64,000 bases of DNA from Rhodothermus marinus (lineage in GTDB: Bacteria > Bacteroidota > Rhodothermia > Rhodothermales > Rhodothermaceae). Under the pieces are notes generated by a model, which saw only the letters and a program-made list of their open reading frames with translations, was not told the DNA's origin and made no database searches. This document shows positions 35,140-42,280 of the stretch, in pieces. A program made the translations under genes and the position numbers. Positions within the stretch are counted from its first letter, which is position 1, and every line of letters begins with the position of its first letter. The DNA lies in the NCBI RefSeq assembly GCF_009936275.1, contig NZ_AP019797.1, positions 2,401,890-2,465,889 of the forward strand, read 5' to 3'.

Positions 35140-35266
35140 GCCTTCAACCGATCGTTTTTCGGGCGAGTTCCTGCCGTCCGTGAAGAAATCTCAAAACAAA
35201 CTGGCATAGAACGGCCAGAATGTGTAGCTTTAAAGGACACAGGGTTTATCCTTCAATTTTATAACC

Positions 35267-35734
35267 ATGGCGTTACAATCGTCCCGCGTTCCCCTGCTGG
35301 CGGCCGGCGTCACCGGTCTGCTTCTGCTGCTGGTCTCGCTGCCGCCGTTCGTGCCGCCCTCAGTGCGGACGTTGCTCATGGCGGCCTTTGCGCCGGTGTG
35401 TCACCAACTGCCCGACCGTTCGTTCTGGATCGACGGGGTTCAGCTGGCCGTCTGCCAGCGCTGCTACGGGATCTATACCGGCCTTTTTCTGGGATCGCTG
35501 CTACTTCCACTGCTTGGCGCCGGAGCATGGTGGATTTACCGGCGGGCGCCCCTGATACTGAGCGGGGCGCTCTTGCCTCCGGCGCTGGACTGGAGCCTGC
35601 AGCTGGTGCACCTCTGGCACAACACGCCACTCAGTCGCACGCTCACCGGCCTCTGGTTCGGGCTGGGAGCCGGACTGCTCCTCGCAGCAACGCTGCGCTA
35701 TGCGCCCCGGAAAACCCAACCCTGTCCGGCCTGA
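35267..35734 (+). CDS. DUF2085 membrane protein
   Basis: 155 residues with about four membrane segments. The DUF2085 signature is clear: FAPVCHQLPDRSFWIDGVQLAVCQRCYGIYTGLFLG, with C-H-Q-x-P-x-R-S-F and a C-x-x-C pair. A conserved P-x-x-x-D (LLPPALDWSLQL) follows. The function of the family is unknown; conserved His and Cys suggest metal or redox chemistry at the membrane. It is monocistronic or paired with the next membrane protein 42 bp downstream. Confidence 0.85.
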   Translation: MALQSSRVPLLAAGVTGLLLLLVSLPPFVPPSVRTLLMAAFAPVCHQLPDRSFWIDGVQLAVCQRCYGIYTGLFLGSLLLPLLGAGAWWIYRRAPLILSGALLPPALDWSLQLVHLWHNTPLSRTLTGLWFGLGAGLLLAATLRYAPRKTQPCPA

Positions 35735-35775
35735 TCTTTTGTGCAACTGTTCATCAACCAAACAGATAACGGCTT

Positions 35776-36270
35776 ATGCAAGAGAAGCTCCCTTCCATCC
35801 TGCTGGGCGGTGCGGTCGTAGGCATCGCCAACGTGCTGATTGCCCAGATTCCGGTCGTTGGCGGCTGCCTGGCCTGCCTGCTGTACATCGGAGCCGGGAT
35901 GCTGGCCGTCTGGCATTACACGAACACCTACCGGGTGACGCTTCCCGGTGGCCAGGGTGCCGTGATGGGCCTCCTGGCTGGCATTGTGGCCGCCCTGACC
36001 AGTGGCGTGCTGAGCATTCTGCTGATCCGCATCGGCGTGCTGCCCGACCCGATCGCCGCCATGGAGGCCAGCGGCCAGTTGAGCCAGATGCCGCCCGAAC
36101 AGGCGGAAATGACCGTGCGTGTCGTCCGCATGTTAACCGGCCCGCTCGGTCTGCTGATCGGCGCGGTAATCGGCGGCCTGATCGGACTGATCGGCGGCGT
36201 CATCGGGGCCGCCACGTTCAAGAAAGGCCCGAGCGAAGAAGACGCGTCGGCTTCATCCGAGGTGATCTGA
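35776..36270 (+). CDS. uncharacterised membrane protein, four hydrophobic segments
   Basis: 164 residues. Hydrophobic segments are ILLGGAVVGIANVLIAQIPVVGGCLACLLYIGAGMLAVWHY, GAVMGLLAGIVAALTSGVLSILLI and LGLLIGAVIGGLIGLIGGVIGAATF, the last rich in glycine zippers. A Met/Glu-rich loop separates the second and third. It resembles small DUF4199/DUF5518-type membrane proteins in layout only. Its 3' end overlaps the convergent gene by 18 bases. Confidence 0.72.
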   Translation: MQEKLPSILLGGAVVGIANVLIAQIPVVGGCLACLLYIGAGMLAVWHYTNTYRVTLPGGQGAVMGLLAGIVAALTSGVLSILLIRIGVLPDPIAAMEASGQLSQMPPEQAEMTVRVVRMLTGPLGLLIGAVIGGLIGLIGGVIGAATFKKGPSEEDASASSEVI

Positions 36271-36744
36271 GCCGATCCGGGGCCGCCAGGGACGCCGCGC
36301 CCGGGGCGGTCCCAGCAGTTCGGCCAGCACGATGGCCTCGCGGACGCCCTCGCGCTGCCGCAGGCGTCCGAGCCAGAAACGCGCCCGTTCCTGACCCCGG
36401 GCGGGCTCGGCGTCCGACAGGGGACTTTCGTCGGGTTCCGGCACGCTGCTGAACGAAGTCTCCAGCGGAGGCGCCTCCAGGCTGCGAAATTCGGGCTTCC
36501 GACTTTCCAGCGTGCGCGTCTGCTCCAGGCTGTGAAACTCCTCGTCCGCGGACGCCCGCGCTTCCCGCTTCGTCTCGGGCTCCGGCCAGCGCAGGGCTTC
36601 GCGAATCTCACGCAACGCCTCCTCCAGGGCCGGATCGCGTGGCGGGGCCGTCTGTACCGGCCGCTTTTTTGTCTTCTTGCGCCCTGCGGCCAGCAGGCCG
36701 TACGTGATAAAAATCAACAGAAGGATTTCCAGCAGGTTCATCAC
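36253..36744 (-). CDS. single-pass membrane protein with a disordered acidic tail
   Basis: 163 residues. One N-terminal membrane segment (LLEILLLIFITYGLLAAG) is followed by a basic stretch GRKKTKKRP and a charged, Pro/Glu/Ser-rich region. A short conserved-looking C-terminal piece with RFWLGRLRQREGVREAIVLAELLGPPRARRPW closes it. That last part looks like a small folded or amphipathic helix. No known domain was recognised. Confidence 0.65.
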   Translation of the reverse strand: MMNLLEILLLIFITYGLLAAGRKKTKKRPVQTAPPRDPALEEALREIREALRWPEPETKREARASADEEFHSLEQTRTLESRKPEFRSLEAPPLETSFSSVPEPDESPLSDAEPARGQERARFWLGRLRQREGVREAIVLAELLGPPRARRPWRPRIGSDHLG

Positions 36745-36889
36745 TCCGCTCGGGCTGCGCTACAGCAAAAGCATACTAAACCGTTCGCCAATGGTTGCAT
36801 GCTCTTACCGGAAAAAGGCGAACCGCATGGCTACAGGTGTCCCGATCGGCCATCCATATACCCTGCACCTGCGAATCGACGATCCCATT

Positions 36890-38041
36890 TTACCGCACAG
36901 GATGCTGTCCGAAAAGATCGGGCTGGAGGCGGCGCTGCTTGAGCAGTTCGATCAGGCGGCGGTTGGCGCGGGGAAATGCGTAGTGGTCCAGTTCGTTCAG
37001 CGGCACCCAGCGTAGCGGCAATCCGGCCCGGGAGCGCGGCATGCCTTCCAGAAGCGTGCAGGGGAATGCATACAGCGTCACTCGGAAGTGGGTATAGGCA
37101 TGGCGCACCGTGGCCAGACAGGGCCCCACCGCCACGCGCACGCCCAGTTCTTCATGCAACTCGCGGGCGCAGGCGGCTTCGAGCGACTCGCCCGGCTCGC
37201 GCTTGCCCCCCGGAAACTCCCACAGCCCGCCCAGCAGCCCGTCTTCCGGCCGGCGCTGGATGAGCACGGCACCTTCTTCGTTGAACAGTAGCCCCAGGGC
37301 CACTTCGTAATGCGGCACCGGAGCGCGCGGCGTCTGCACCGGAAAGGCCATCGGATCGCCCATTGCCCACGCCCGGCACACCTCACGGAGCGGACACTCG
37401 CTGCAACGCGGCTGCACGGGCGTACAGACGGTGGCCCCCAGTTCCATCAGCGCCTGGTTGAACGTCCCGGGCTCCTCGGCCGAGATCAGCGCGTCGGCCA
37501 CCTCCTGCAGCGCCCGACGCGTGGCCGAGGCCCTGGCGTCGTCCGCCACGGCCAGCACGCGCGTCAGCACCCGGATCACGTTGCCGTCGAGCACGGCGCG
37601 AGGCTCCCCGAAGGCGATGGAAGCCACGGCGGCCGCCGTATAGGGTCCGACGCCCGGCAACCGACGCAGCGCCTCGTAGGTGGTCGGCAACCGGCCGCCA
37701 TGCTCCGCGACGAGCTGGCGTGCTGCCCGGTGCAGGTTGCGGGCCCGCGCGTAATAGCCCAGCCCCTCCCAGCAGCGCAGCACGTCGTCGAGCGAAGCGG
37801 CCGCCAGCGCTTCGACGGTGGGAAAGGCGCTGAGGAAGCGCTCGTAGTACGGGCCGGCCTGGTCGACGCGCGTCTGCTGCAGCATCACCTCTGCCACCCA
37901 GATGCGGTAGGGGTCCCGCGTGCGCCGCCAGGGCAGATCGCGCGCGTGCCGGCGATACCAGTCAATCAGCCCGTGAAACGTCTCGCGAAGGGCGGGCGTC
38001 AGACGGCCCAGATACGACCTGGACGAAGCGCGGCGGCTCAT
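36890..38041 (-). CDS. mutY: A/G-specific adenine glycosylase
   Basis: 383 residues. MutY removes adenine paired with 8-oxoguanine. Features in order are catalytic Glu51 in AEVMLQQTRV, the helix-hairpin-helix LRRLPGVGPYTAAAVASIA, catalytic Asp152 in AVLDGNV, the [4Fe-4S] ligands Cys206, 213, 216 and 222, and a C-terminal Nudix-like domain with LWEFPGGKREPGESLEAACARELHEELGV for 8-oxoG recognition. The start at 38041 lies on a CATG shared with the divergent BamA/TamA-like gene; no internal Met before the catalytic region gives a better start. Confidence 0.95.
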   Translation of the reverse strand: MSRRASSRSYLGRLTPALRETFHGLIDWYRRHARDLPWRRTRDPYRIWVAEVMLQQTRVDQAGPYYERFLSAFPTVEALAAASLDDVLRCWEGLGYYARARNLHRAARQLVAEHGGRLPTTYEALRRLPGVGPYTAAAVASIAFGEPRAVLDGNVIRVLTRVLAVADDARASATRRALQEVADALISAEEPGTFNQALMELGATVCTPVQPRCSECPLREVCRAWAMGDPMAFPVQTPRAPVPHYEVALGLLFNEEGAVLIQRRPEDGLLGGLWEFPGGKREPGESLEAACARELHEELGVRVAVGPCLATVRHAYTHFRVTLYAFPCTLLEGMPRSRAGLPLRWVPLNELDHYAFPRANRRLIELLKQRRLQPDLFGQHPVR

Positions 38042-39626
38042 GGACAACTTCCGGCGGTTTGCAGGCAGGTGCCTGGTGTACGTCGGCCTGCTGGTCGGGT
38101 TCGGCACGAGCCGACTGCTTTACGCTCAGTCCCTCCCACTTTCCGACAGTGTGTCCCAGGCCGCTGCTTCGTTCAGGCTGGGTACCATCCGTATCCTCGA
38201 CAGCGGACCGCTCTCGGCTAACGTAGTGCAGGCCACGCTGCCGTTCCGGCCAGGGGATCGGCTGACCGCCGAGCGACTGCAGGCCGGACTGGAAGCCATC
38301 GCCCGTCGCTATGCGGAGGCGGGCTATCCGCTGGCCCGTGTCATCATTCGCCAGCTCGACCAGGATCCCGCCCATCCTGATCGGTTGCTGCTGGCCCTTG
38401 TCGTGGAACCCGGACCCCGCCTGTACCTGGACCGCATTGTGCTGCGGGGCACCCGACGCACTCGTCCGGACTTTGTCGCCCGGATGCTGAACCTGCAGAT
38501 CGGCCGCAGGCTACGCACTTTCAATCCGGAGCTCATGGCAGAGCGACTGGCCGCCACGGGCCTGTTTCGCCGCGTCGATCCGCCGGAGCTGTACCTGAGC
38601 GGCGACACCACGGCCGCGCTGGTCTTTCCACTGGAAGAAGCCTCGCCCGGGTCGTTCGACCTGGTGCTGGGCTACCAGCCACCCGGCGCAGGTGCCGGGG
38701 GCTTGGTGGGCAGCGGCCACCTGCAGCTTCGCCATCTTTTCGGCGAAGGCCGCGAACTGGACGTGCAGTTGGAGCGGCTGCCCGGCCGCGTCAGTCGCTT
38801 TCGGCTGGAGGTCGCCGATCCGTTCCTGCTGGGCACTGCCTTTTCGCTCCGGCTGGGTTTTGCCGGACGCCAGCAGGATTCCACCTACAACCGTCAGGAT
38901 TTCCGGCTGGTGCTGGGCTACCGCTTTCCGTCCGGCCTGCAGCTAACAGGATCCTTGCGGCGCGAGACCACCCGCCCCGGTCCCGCCGGCCTGCGCCTGG
39001 AAGGTGGACAGCAGCGCATCACCCGGGGGATGGCCACGCTGTTTGGCGTTGGGCTGCGCTGGGAGCAACTGGATCACCCGCTCGCACCGCGCCAGGGGCT
39101 GACGCTGACGGTCCGGGCCGAGCGCGGCCGCAAAATCCGAAGCTCCCTTCAGGTAGCCGACGGTGACACAAGCCGGGCTCGTGAGCGCATTCGCCAGGAT
39201 CGTCTTGAAGCCACGCTGCGCCTCTACAGCCCCCTGGCCGACCGACTCGTGCTCGTCGGCGGCGGCGAGCTGGCCCTGCTCCGCGCCGATCGGTACGACG
39301 TGGCGGATCTCTATCGCCTGGGCGGCGCCCGCTCGCTGCGCGGCTACAATGAGGAGCAGTTTGTGGGTCACCGGACCGTCCGCCTGCTGGCCGAAATCCG
39401 CTACCTGTTAACACCGCCGACTTTTATTTTTGGGTTTCTGGATCTGGGCTACGTAGCCACCCCGCCCCTGCCCGGTACGCCTTCCCGCGCGGACTGGCAT
39501 CCGGGCTACGGACTGGGCCTTCAGCTTCAGACCGGCGCGGGGCTGCTCAACCTGAGCTACGCGCTGAACCCGGACGAGCCGCTGCTGGACGGCCGGCTTC
39601 ATCTGCAACTGGTGTTTGCCCTGTAA
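38040..39626 (+). CDS. BamA/TamA-like outer-membrane protein with POTRA domain
   Basis: 528 residues. A signal peptide (LVYVGLLVGFGTSRLLYAQ) is followed by POTRA-like sequence (LPFRPGDRLTAERLQAGLEAIARRYAEAGYPLARVIIRQL, then VEPGPRLYLDRIVLRGTRRTRPDFVARML). A 16-strand-type barrel follows, with the Omp85 C-terminal landmark ADLYRLGGARSLRGYNEEQF (the R-G-Y/F loop motif) and a final LNLSYALNPDEPLLDGRLHLQLVF. It has one or two POTRAs, fewer than BamA, so it is a TamA-like or specialised translocase rather than the main BamA. It is followed four bases later by rsmE. Confidence 0.88.
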   Translation: MDNFRRFAGRCLVYVGLLVGFGTSRLLYAQSLPLSDSVSQAAASFRLGTIRILDSGPLSANVVQATLPFRPGDRLTAERLQAGLEAIARRYAEAGYPLARVIIRQLDQDPAHPDRLLLALVVEPGPRLYLDRIVLRGTRRTRPDFVARMLNLQIGRRLRTFNPELMAERLAATGLFRRVDPPELYLSGDTTAALVFPLEEASPGSFDLVLGYQPPGAGAGGLVGSGHLQLRHLFGEGRELDVQLERLPGRVSRFRLEVADPFLLGTAFSLRLGFAGRQQDSTYNRQDFRLVLGYRFPSGLQLTGSLRRETTRPGPAGLRLEGGQQRITRGMATLFGVGLRWEQLDHPLAPRQGLTLTVRAERGRKIRSSLQVADGDTSRARERIRQDRLEATLRLYSPLADRLVLVGGGELALLRADRYDVADLYRLGGARSLRGYNEEQFVGHRTVRLLAEIRYLLTPPTFIFGFLDLGYVATPPLPGTPSRADWHPGYGLGLQLQTGAGLLNLSYALNPDEPLLDGRLHLQLVFAL

Positions 39627-39630
39627 TTCC

Positions 39631-40347
39631 ATGATCACCACCTTCTACGCGCCTCCGGAGGCCTTCCGCGACGAGTGGGTCCGGTTGCCCGAAGACGAGG
39701 CCCACCACGCCGTGCGTGTGTTGCGCCACCGTCCGGGCGATGAAGTGATCGTCGTGGACGGCGCGGGCGGCTGGTACCGTCTGTGCCTGGAGCAGGTGGA
39801 CCGCCACGGCGTGTGGGGCCGTGTGCTGGAAACGCGCCGCGACGTCGGCGAGCCGCCCTACCACCTGACCGTCGGGCTGGCGCTGCTCAAGCAGACCGCC
39901 CGCTTCGAAACCTTCCTGGAAAAAGCCGTCGAGCTGGGCGTTTCGGCCATCGTGCCGCTGCTGACGGCCCGCACCGAGCGCACGCACTTTCGTCTGGAGC
40001 GGGCCCGCCGCCTGCTCATCGCCGCAATGAAACAGTGTGGACGTAGCCGCCTGCCCCTGCTGCATGCACCCCGACCGTTCGCGGAGGTGCTGCACGATCC
40101 GGCCGCGCTTCGCCTGCTCTGTCACGAGCAGCCCGACCGCCCCCGTCGTCCCCTGCACGAACTGCTTCGCCAGCCGATCGGCGATGCGCTCGTGCTCGTC
40201 GGTCCTGAAGGTGGCTTCACCAACGACGAAGTCCTTCAGGCCGAAGCGGCCGGCTTCCAGACGGTGTCGCTGGGCGCGCGGCGCCTCCGCGCCGAAACCG
40301 CCGCGCTGGTGGCCGCCAGTGCATTTCTGATCTGTCAGGACCATTGA
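39631..40347 (+). CDS. rsmE: 16S rRNA m3U1498 methyltransferase
   Basis: 238 residues. SPOUT-class methyltransferase that N3-methylates U1498 of 16S rRNA with SAM. A PUA-like N-terminal domain has [20 protein letters not shown]. The knotted domain carries [63 protein letters not shown] and [15 protein letters not shown]. The ATG at 39631 starts four bases after the barrel-protein stop. Confidence 0.97.
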   Translation: MITTFYAPPEAFRDEWVRLPEDEAHHAVRVLRHRPGDEVIVVDGAGGWYRLCLEQVDRHGVWGRVLETRRDVGEPPYHLTVGLALLKQTARFETFLEKAVELGVSAIVPLLTARTERTHFRLERARRLLIAAMKQCGRSRLPLLHAPRPFAEVLHDPAALRLLCHEQPDRPRRPLHELLRQPIGDALVLVGPEGGFTNDEVLQAEAAGFQTVSLGARRLRAETAALVAASAFLICQDH

Positions 40348-40369
40348 TAAAACCAGACCGGGCAAAACC

Positions 40370-40696
40370 ATGCTCAAAAGTACGACTTCCTCCATCGAAG
40401 GACGCCGCATCACGAAGTATCACGGAATCGTAACCGGCGAAGCCATTCTGGGCGCCAACGTTTTCCGGGATCTGTTCGCCGGCATCCGCGACATCATCGG
40501 CGGGCGCTCGGCCGCCTACGAGAAAGAGCTGCGTAAAGCGCGCGAACTGGCTTTCGCCGAAATGGAAGAAGAAGCCCGTCAGCTCGGCGCCAACGCGATC
40601 GTGGGGATCGACATCGACTACGAGACGATCCAGATCGGTGGGGGCGGCAACATGCTCATGGTCAGCGTAAGCGGCACAGCCGTCACCGTGGCGTAG
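40370..40696 (+). CDS. YbjQ / UPF0145 family protein
   Basis: 108 residues matching UPF0145: [83 protein letters not shown]. These proteins form pentamers with a heavy-metal-binding-like fold; their role is unknown. It starts 22 bases after rsmE, so it is likely cotranscribed. Confidence 0.93.
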   Translation: MLKSTTSSIEGRRITKYHGIVTGEAILGANVFRDLFAGIRDIIGGRSAAYEKELRKARELAFAEMEEEARQLGANAIVGIDIDYETIQIGGGGNMLMVSVSGTAVTVA

Positions 40697-40792
40697 GCGC
40701 TTCGATTTTTGAAAGAAAATCGTCTGAACCGGCACGGCGGAGGTCCGGTCGTCGTAGTTTGGGCCGAGTCGTTGACAGACCGGACGCCACGC

Positions 40793-41347
40793 ATGGCCGA
40801 AGAACGGACGCTGAAATCCGAGCAGGTTTTCAATGGACGCCTGCTCAAGGTATATCGAGACGAGGTGGCATTGCCGGACGGCCGCCTTTCGGTGCGCGAG
40901 TGGATCGATCATCCGGGCGCCTCGGCCGTGGTGCCGCTGTTTCCGGACGGCACCACCGTACTGGTGCGGCAGTTTCGCTATCCGCCCCGCCGCTTCTTTC
41001 TGGAGGTGCCGGCCGGCAAGCTGGATCGCCCCGGCGAAGACCCCGAAGCTGTGGCCCGACGCGAGCTGGAAGAGGAAACCGGCTGGCGCGCGCGCACGCT
41101 GGTTCACCTGGCCTCGCTCTATCCCTGCATCGGCTACAGCAACGAGATCATCCATTTCTACCTGGCCCGCGATCTGGAGCCGGGCCGCCAGCAACTGGCC
41201 GAAGGGGAATGGCTTGAGGTGGTGCGCATGCCGCTGGAAGAAGCCTTCGCCAAAGCCCGGCGCGGTGAAATCGCCGACATGAAATCGACGGCCGCCCTGT
41301 TGCTGGCTGAGGCCTTTCTTCAAAAAAACGACAAGGCTGTTGGATAA
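40793..41347 (+). CDS. Nudix hydrolase, ADP-ribose pyrophosphatase type
   Basis: 184 residues with a complete Nudix box: G-KLDRP-GEDPEAVARRELEEETGW, that is G-x5-E-x7-REUxEExGU. VVPLFPDGTTVLVRQFRYPPRRFFLEVPAGKLD before it and LYPCIGYSNEIIHFYLARDL after it are the NudF/ADP-ribose pyrophosphatase pattern. It hydrolyses ADP-ribose or other nucleoside diphosphate sugars. ATG 40793 is preferred because homology begins at KSEQVFNGRLLKVYRDEV. It is 63 bp upstream of secG. Confidence 0.93.
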   Translation: MAEERTLKSEQVFNGRLLKVYRDEVALPDGRLSVREWIDHPGASAVVPLFPDGTTVLVRQFRYPPRRFFLEVPAGKLDRPGEDPEAVARRELEEETGWRARTLVHLASLYPCIGYSNEIIHFYLARDLEPGRQQLAEGEWLEVVRMPLEEAFAKARRGEIADMKSTAALLLAEAFLQKNDKAVG

Positions 41348-41410
41348 AAGACAACCCTTGCCGTATCTTTGCAGGACCGATTGCCACGACCTCAACATGC
41401 GCGGACGCTC

Positions 41411-41764
41411 ATGTTTACGTTTCTGATTATTCTGATTACACTGATTGCGATCCTGCTGGTGCTGGTGGTGCTGCTGCAGAGCGGACGCGGCGGCGGCCTG
41501 GCCGGCATTGCCGCGGGCGGTGCTCAGCAGGTGCTGGGCGCCCGTCAGGCACCCGATATCCTGGAAAAGACCACGTGGACGCTGGCCGTCATCTTCATCG
41601 TGCTGTGCATCCTGACGAACTTCACGATCGACACGACCGAGCGTCGCGAGAGCATCATCCAGCAGCGGGCCCAGCAGGAGCAGGTGCAGCCCACCGTACC
41701 GCCGGCCGAGCAGCAGGCCACACCGCCTGCCCCCTCGGGCAACCAGCAGAACGAACAGAACTGA
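41411..41764 (+). CDS. secG: preprotein translocase subunit SecG
   Basis: 117 residues. Two membrane segments (FLIILITLIAILLVLVVLLQSG and WTLAVIFIVLCILTNFTI) are joined by the conserved loop GRGGGLAGIAAGG-QQVLGARQAPDILEKTT. The C-terminal tail is long and rich in Gln, Pro and Glu, a lineage feature. SecG assists SecYE-mediated protein export. A strong terminator follows. Confidence 0.95.
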   Translation: MFTFLIILITLIAILLVLVVLLQSGRGGGLAGIAAGGAQQVLGARQAPDILEKTTWTLAVIFIVLCILTNFTIDTTERRESIIQQRAQQEQVQPTVPPAEQQATPPAPSGNQQNEQN

Positions 41765-41783
41765 GTCGCAACCTTTCGGCAAA

Positions 41784-41820
41784 GAAGAAGGGCCGCTCTG
41801 GAGGGCGGCCTTCTTTTTTT
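41784..41820 (+). terminator. secG terminator
   Basis: GAAGGGCCGC and GCGGCCTTC pair, with one bulged base, around a short loop and run into seven T at 41814-41820. It lies about 20 bases after the secG stop. Confidence 0.88.
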
Positions 41821-41984
41821 ATGCAGGCGAAGAGGGGCATACGACGACCCGTCCCCATCGCGTAAGGCGAACCACCGGGATGGCACCATCCCGCCCCGGC
41901 GCATCAGCGTGCACATTCATATCATGCCGAACGACGCCGCTCCAGATGCGCCCGTGGCCTGCCTCAGAACGGGCACCCAACAAA

Positions 41985-42015
41985 AAAGCGCCCGCCTTCA
42001 GAAGGCGGGCGCTTT
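41985..42015 (-). terminator. terminator of the tRNA-His/tRNA-Glu transcript
   Basis: AAAGCGCCCGCCTTC and GAAGGCGGGCGCTTT form a 15-bp perfect stem with a one-base nominal loop (about 13 bp in practice). On the minus strand a U-tract follows (six A on the plus strand at 41982-41987). It lies directly after the tRNA-Glu 3' end. Confidence 0.85.
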
Positions 42016-42016
42016 G

Positions 42017-42090
42017 TGCCGCGTACGGGATTTGAACCCGTGTTACCGGCTTGAAAGACCGGCGTCCTAGACCCCTAGACGAACGCGGCA
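42017..42090 (-). tRNA. tRNA-Glu (anticodon TTC)
   Basis: 74 bases with a seven-base-pair acceptor stem TGCCGCG/CGCGGCA. The anticodon loop CTTTCAA sits between CCGGT and ACCGG-type stem arms, and the T-loop is GGGTTCAAATCCC. The CCA is not encoded. It also supplies the charged tRNA used by glutamyl-tRNA reductase (hemA at 3243). Confidence 0.97.
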
Positions 42091-42106
42091 GGTACACAAA
42101 AAAAGG

Positions 42107-42181
42107 GGTGACCGAGGGGATTTGAACCCCCGACCTCCAGGGCCACAACCTGGCGCTCTAACCAGCTGAGCTACGGTCACC
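42107..42181 (-). tRNA. tRNA-His (anticodon GTG)
   Basis: 75 bases. The anticodon stem-loop is CCAGG-TTGTGGC-CCTGG. The extra G at position -1 and the discriminator C73 can pair, giving the eight-base-pair acceptor stem that is the hallmark of histidine tRNA. CCA is not encoded. It is 16 bases upstream of tRNA-Glu on the same strand. Confidence 0.97.
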
Positions 42182-42280
42182 ACGTCGTGGTGAGAGACTG
42201 CAATTTAGCAGAACGGCGCTTTTTTCTCAAGGATCCGGACCCGCTCCGGCATAAACTTTTGGTGGACGGACCGTGAGTCT

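Noticed and set aside
36826..36889. Short plus-strand frame starting at 36826 after the single-pass membrane protein
   Set aside because: It has a readable start but runs straight into antisense mutY and has no supporting signal.
42017..42181. tRNA pair as an integration site
   Set aside because: Both tRNAs are intact with normal downstream genes; no integrase and no repeated tRNA 3' end are visible.
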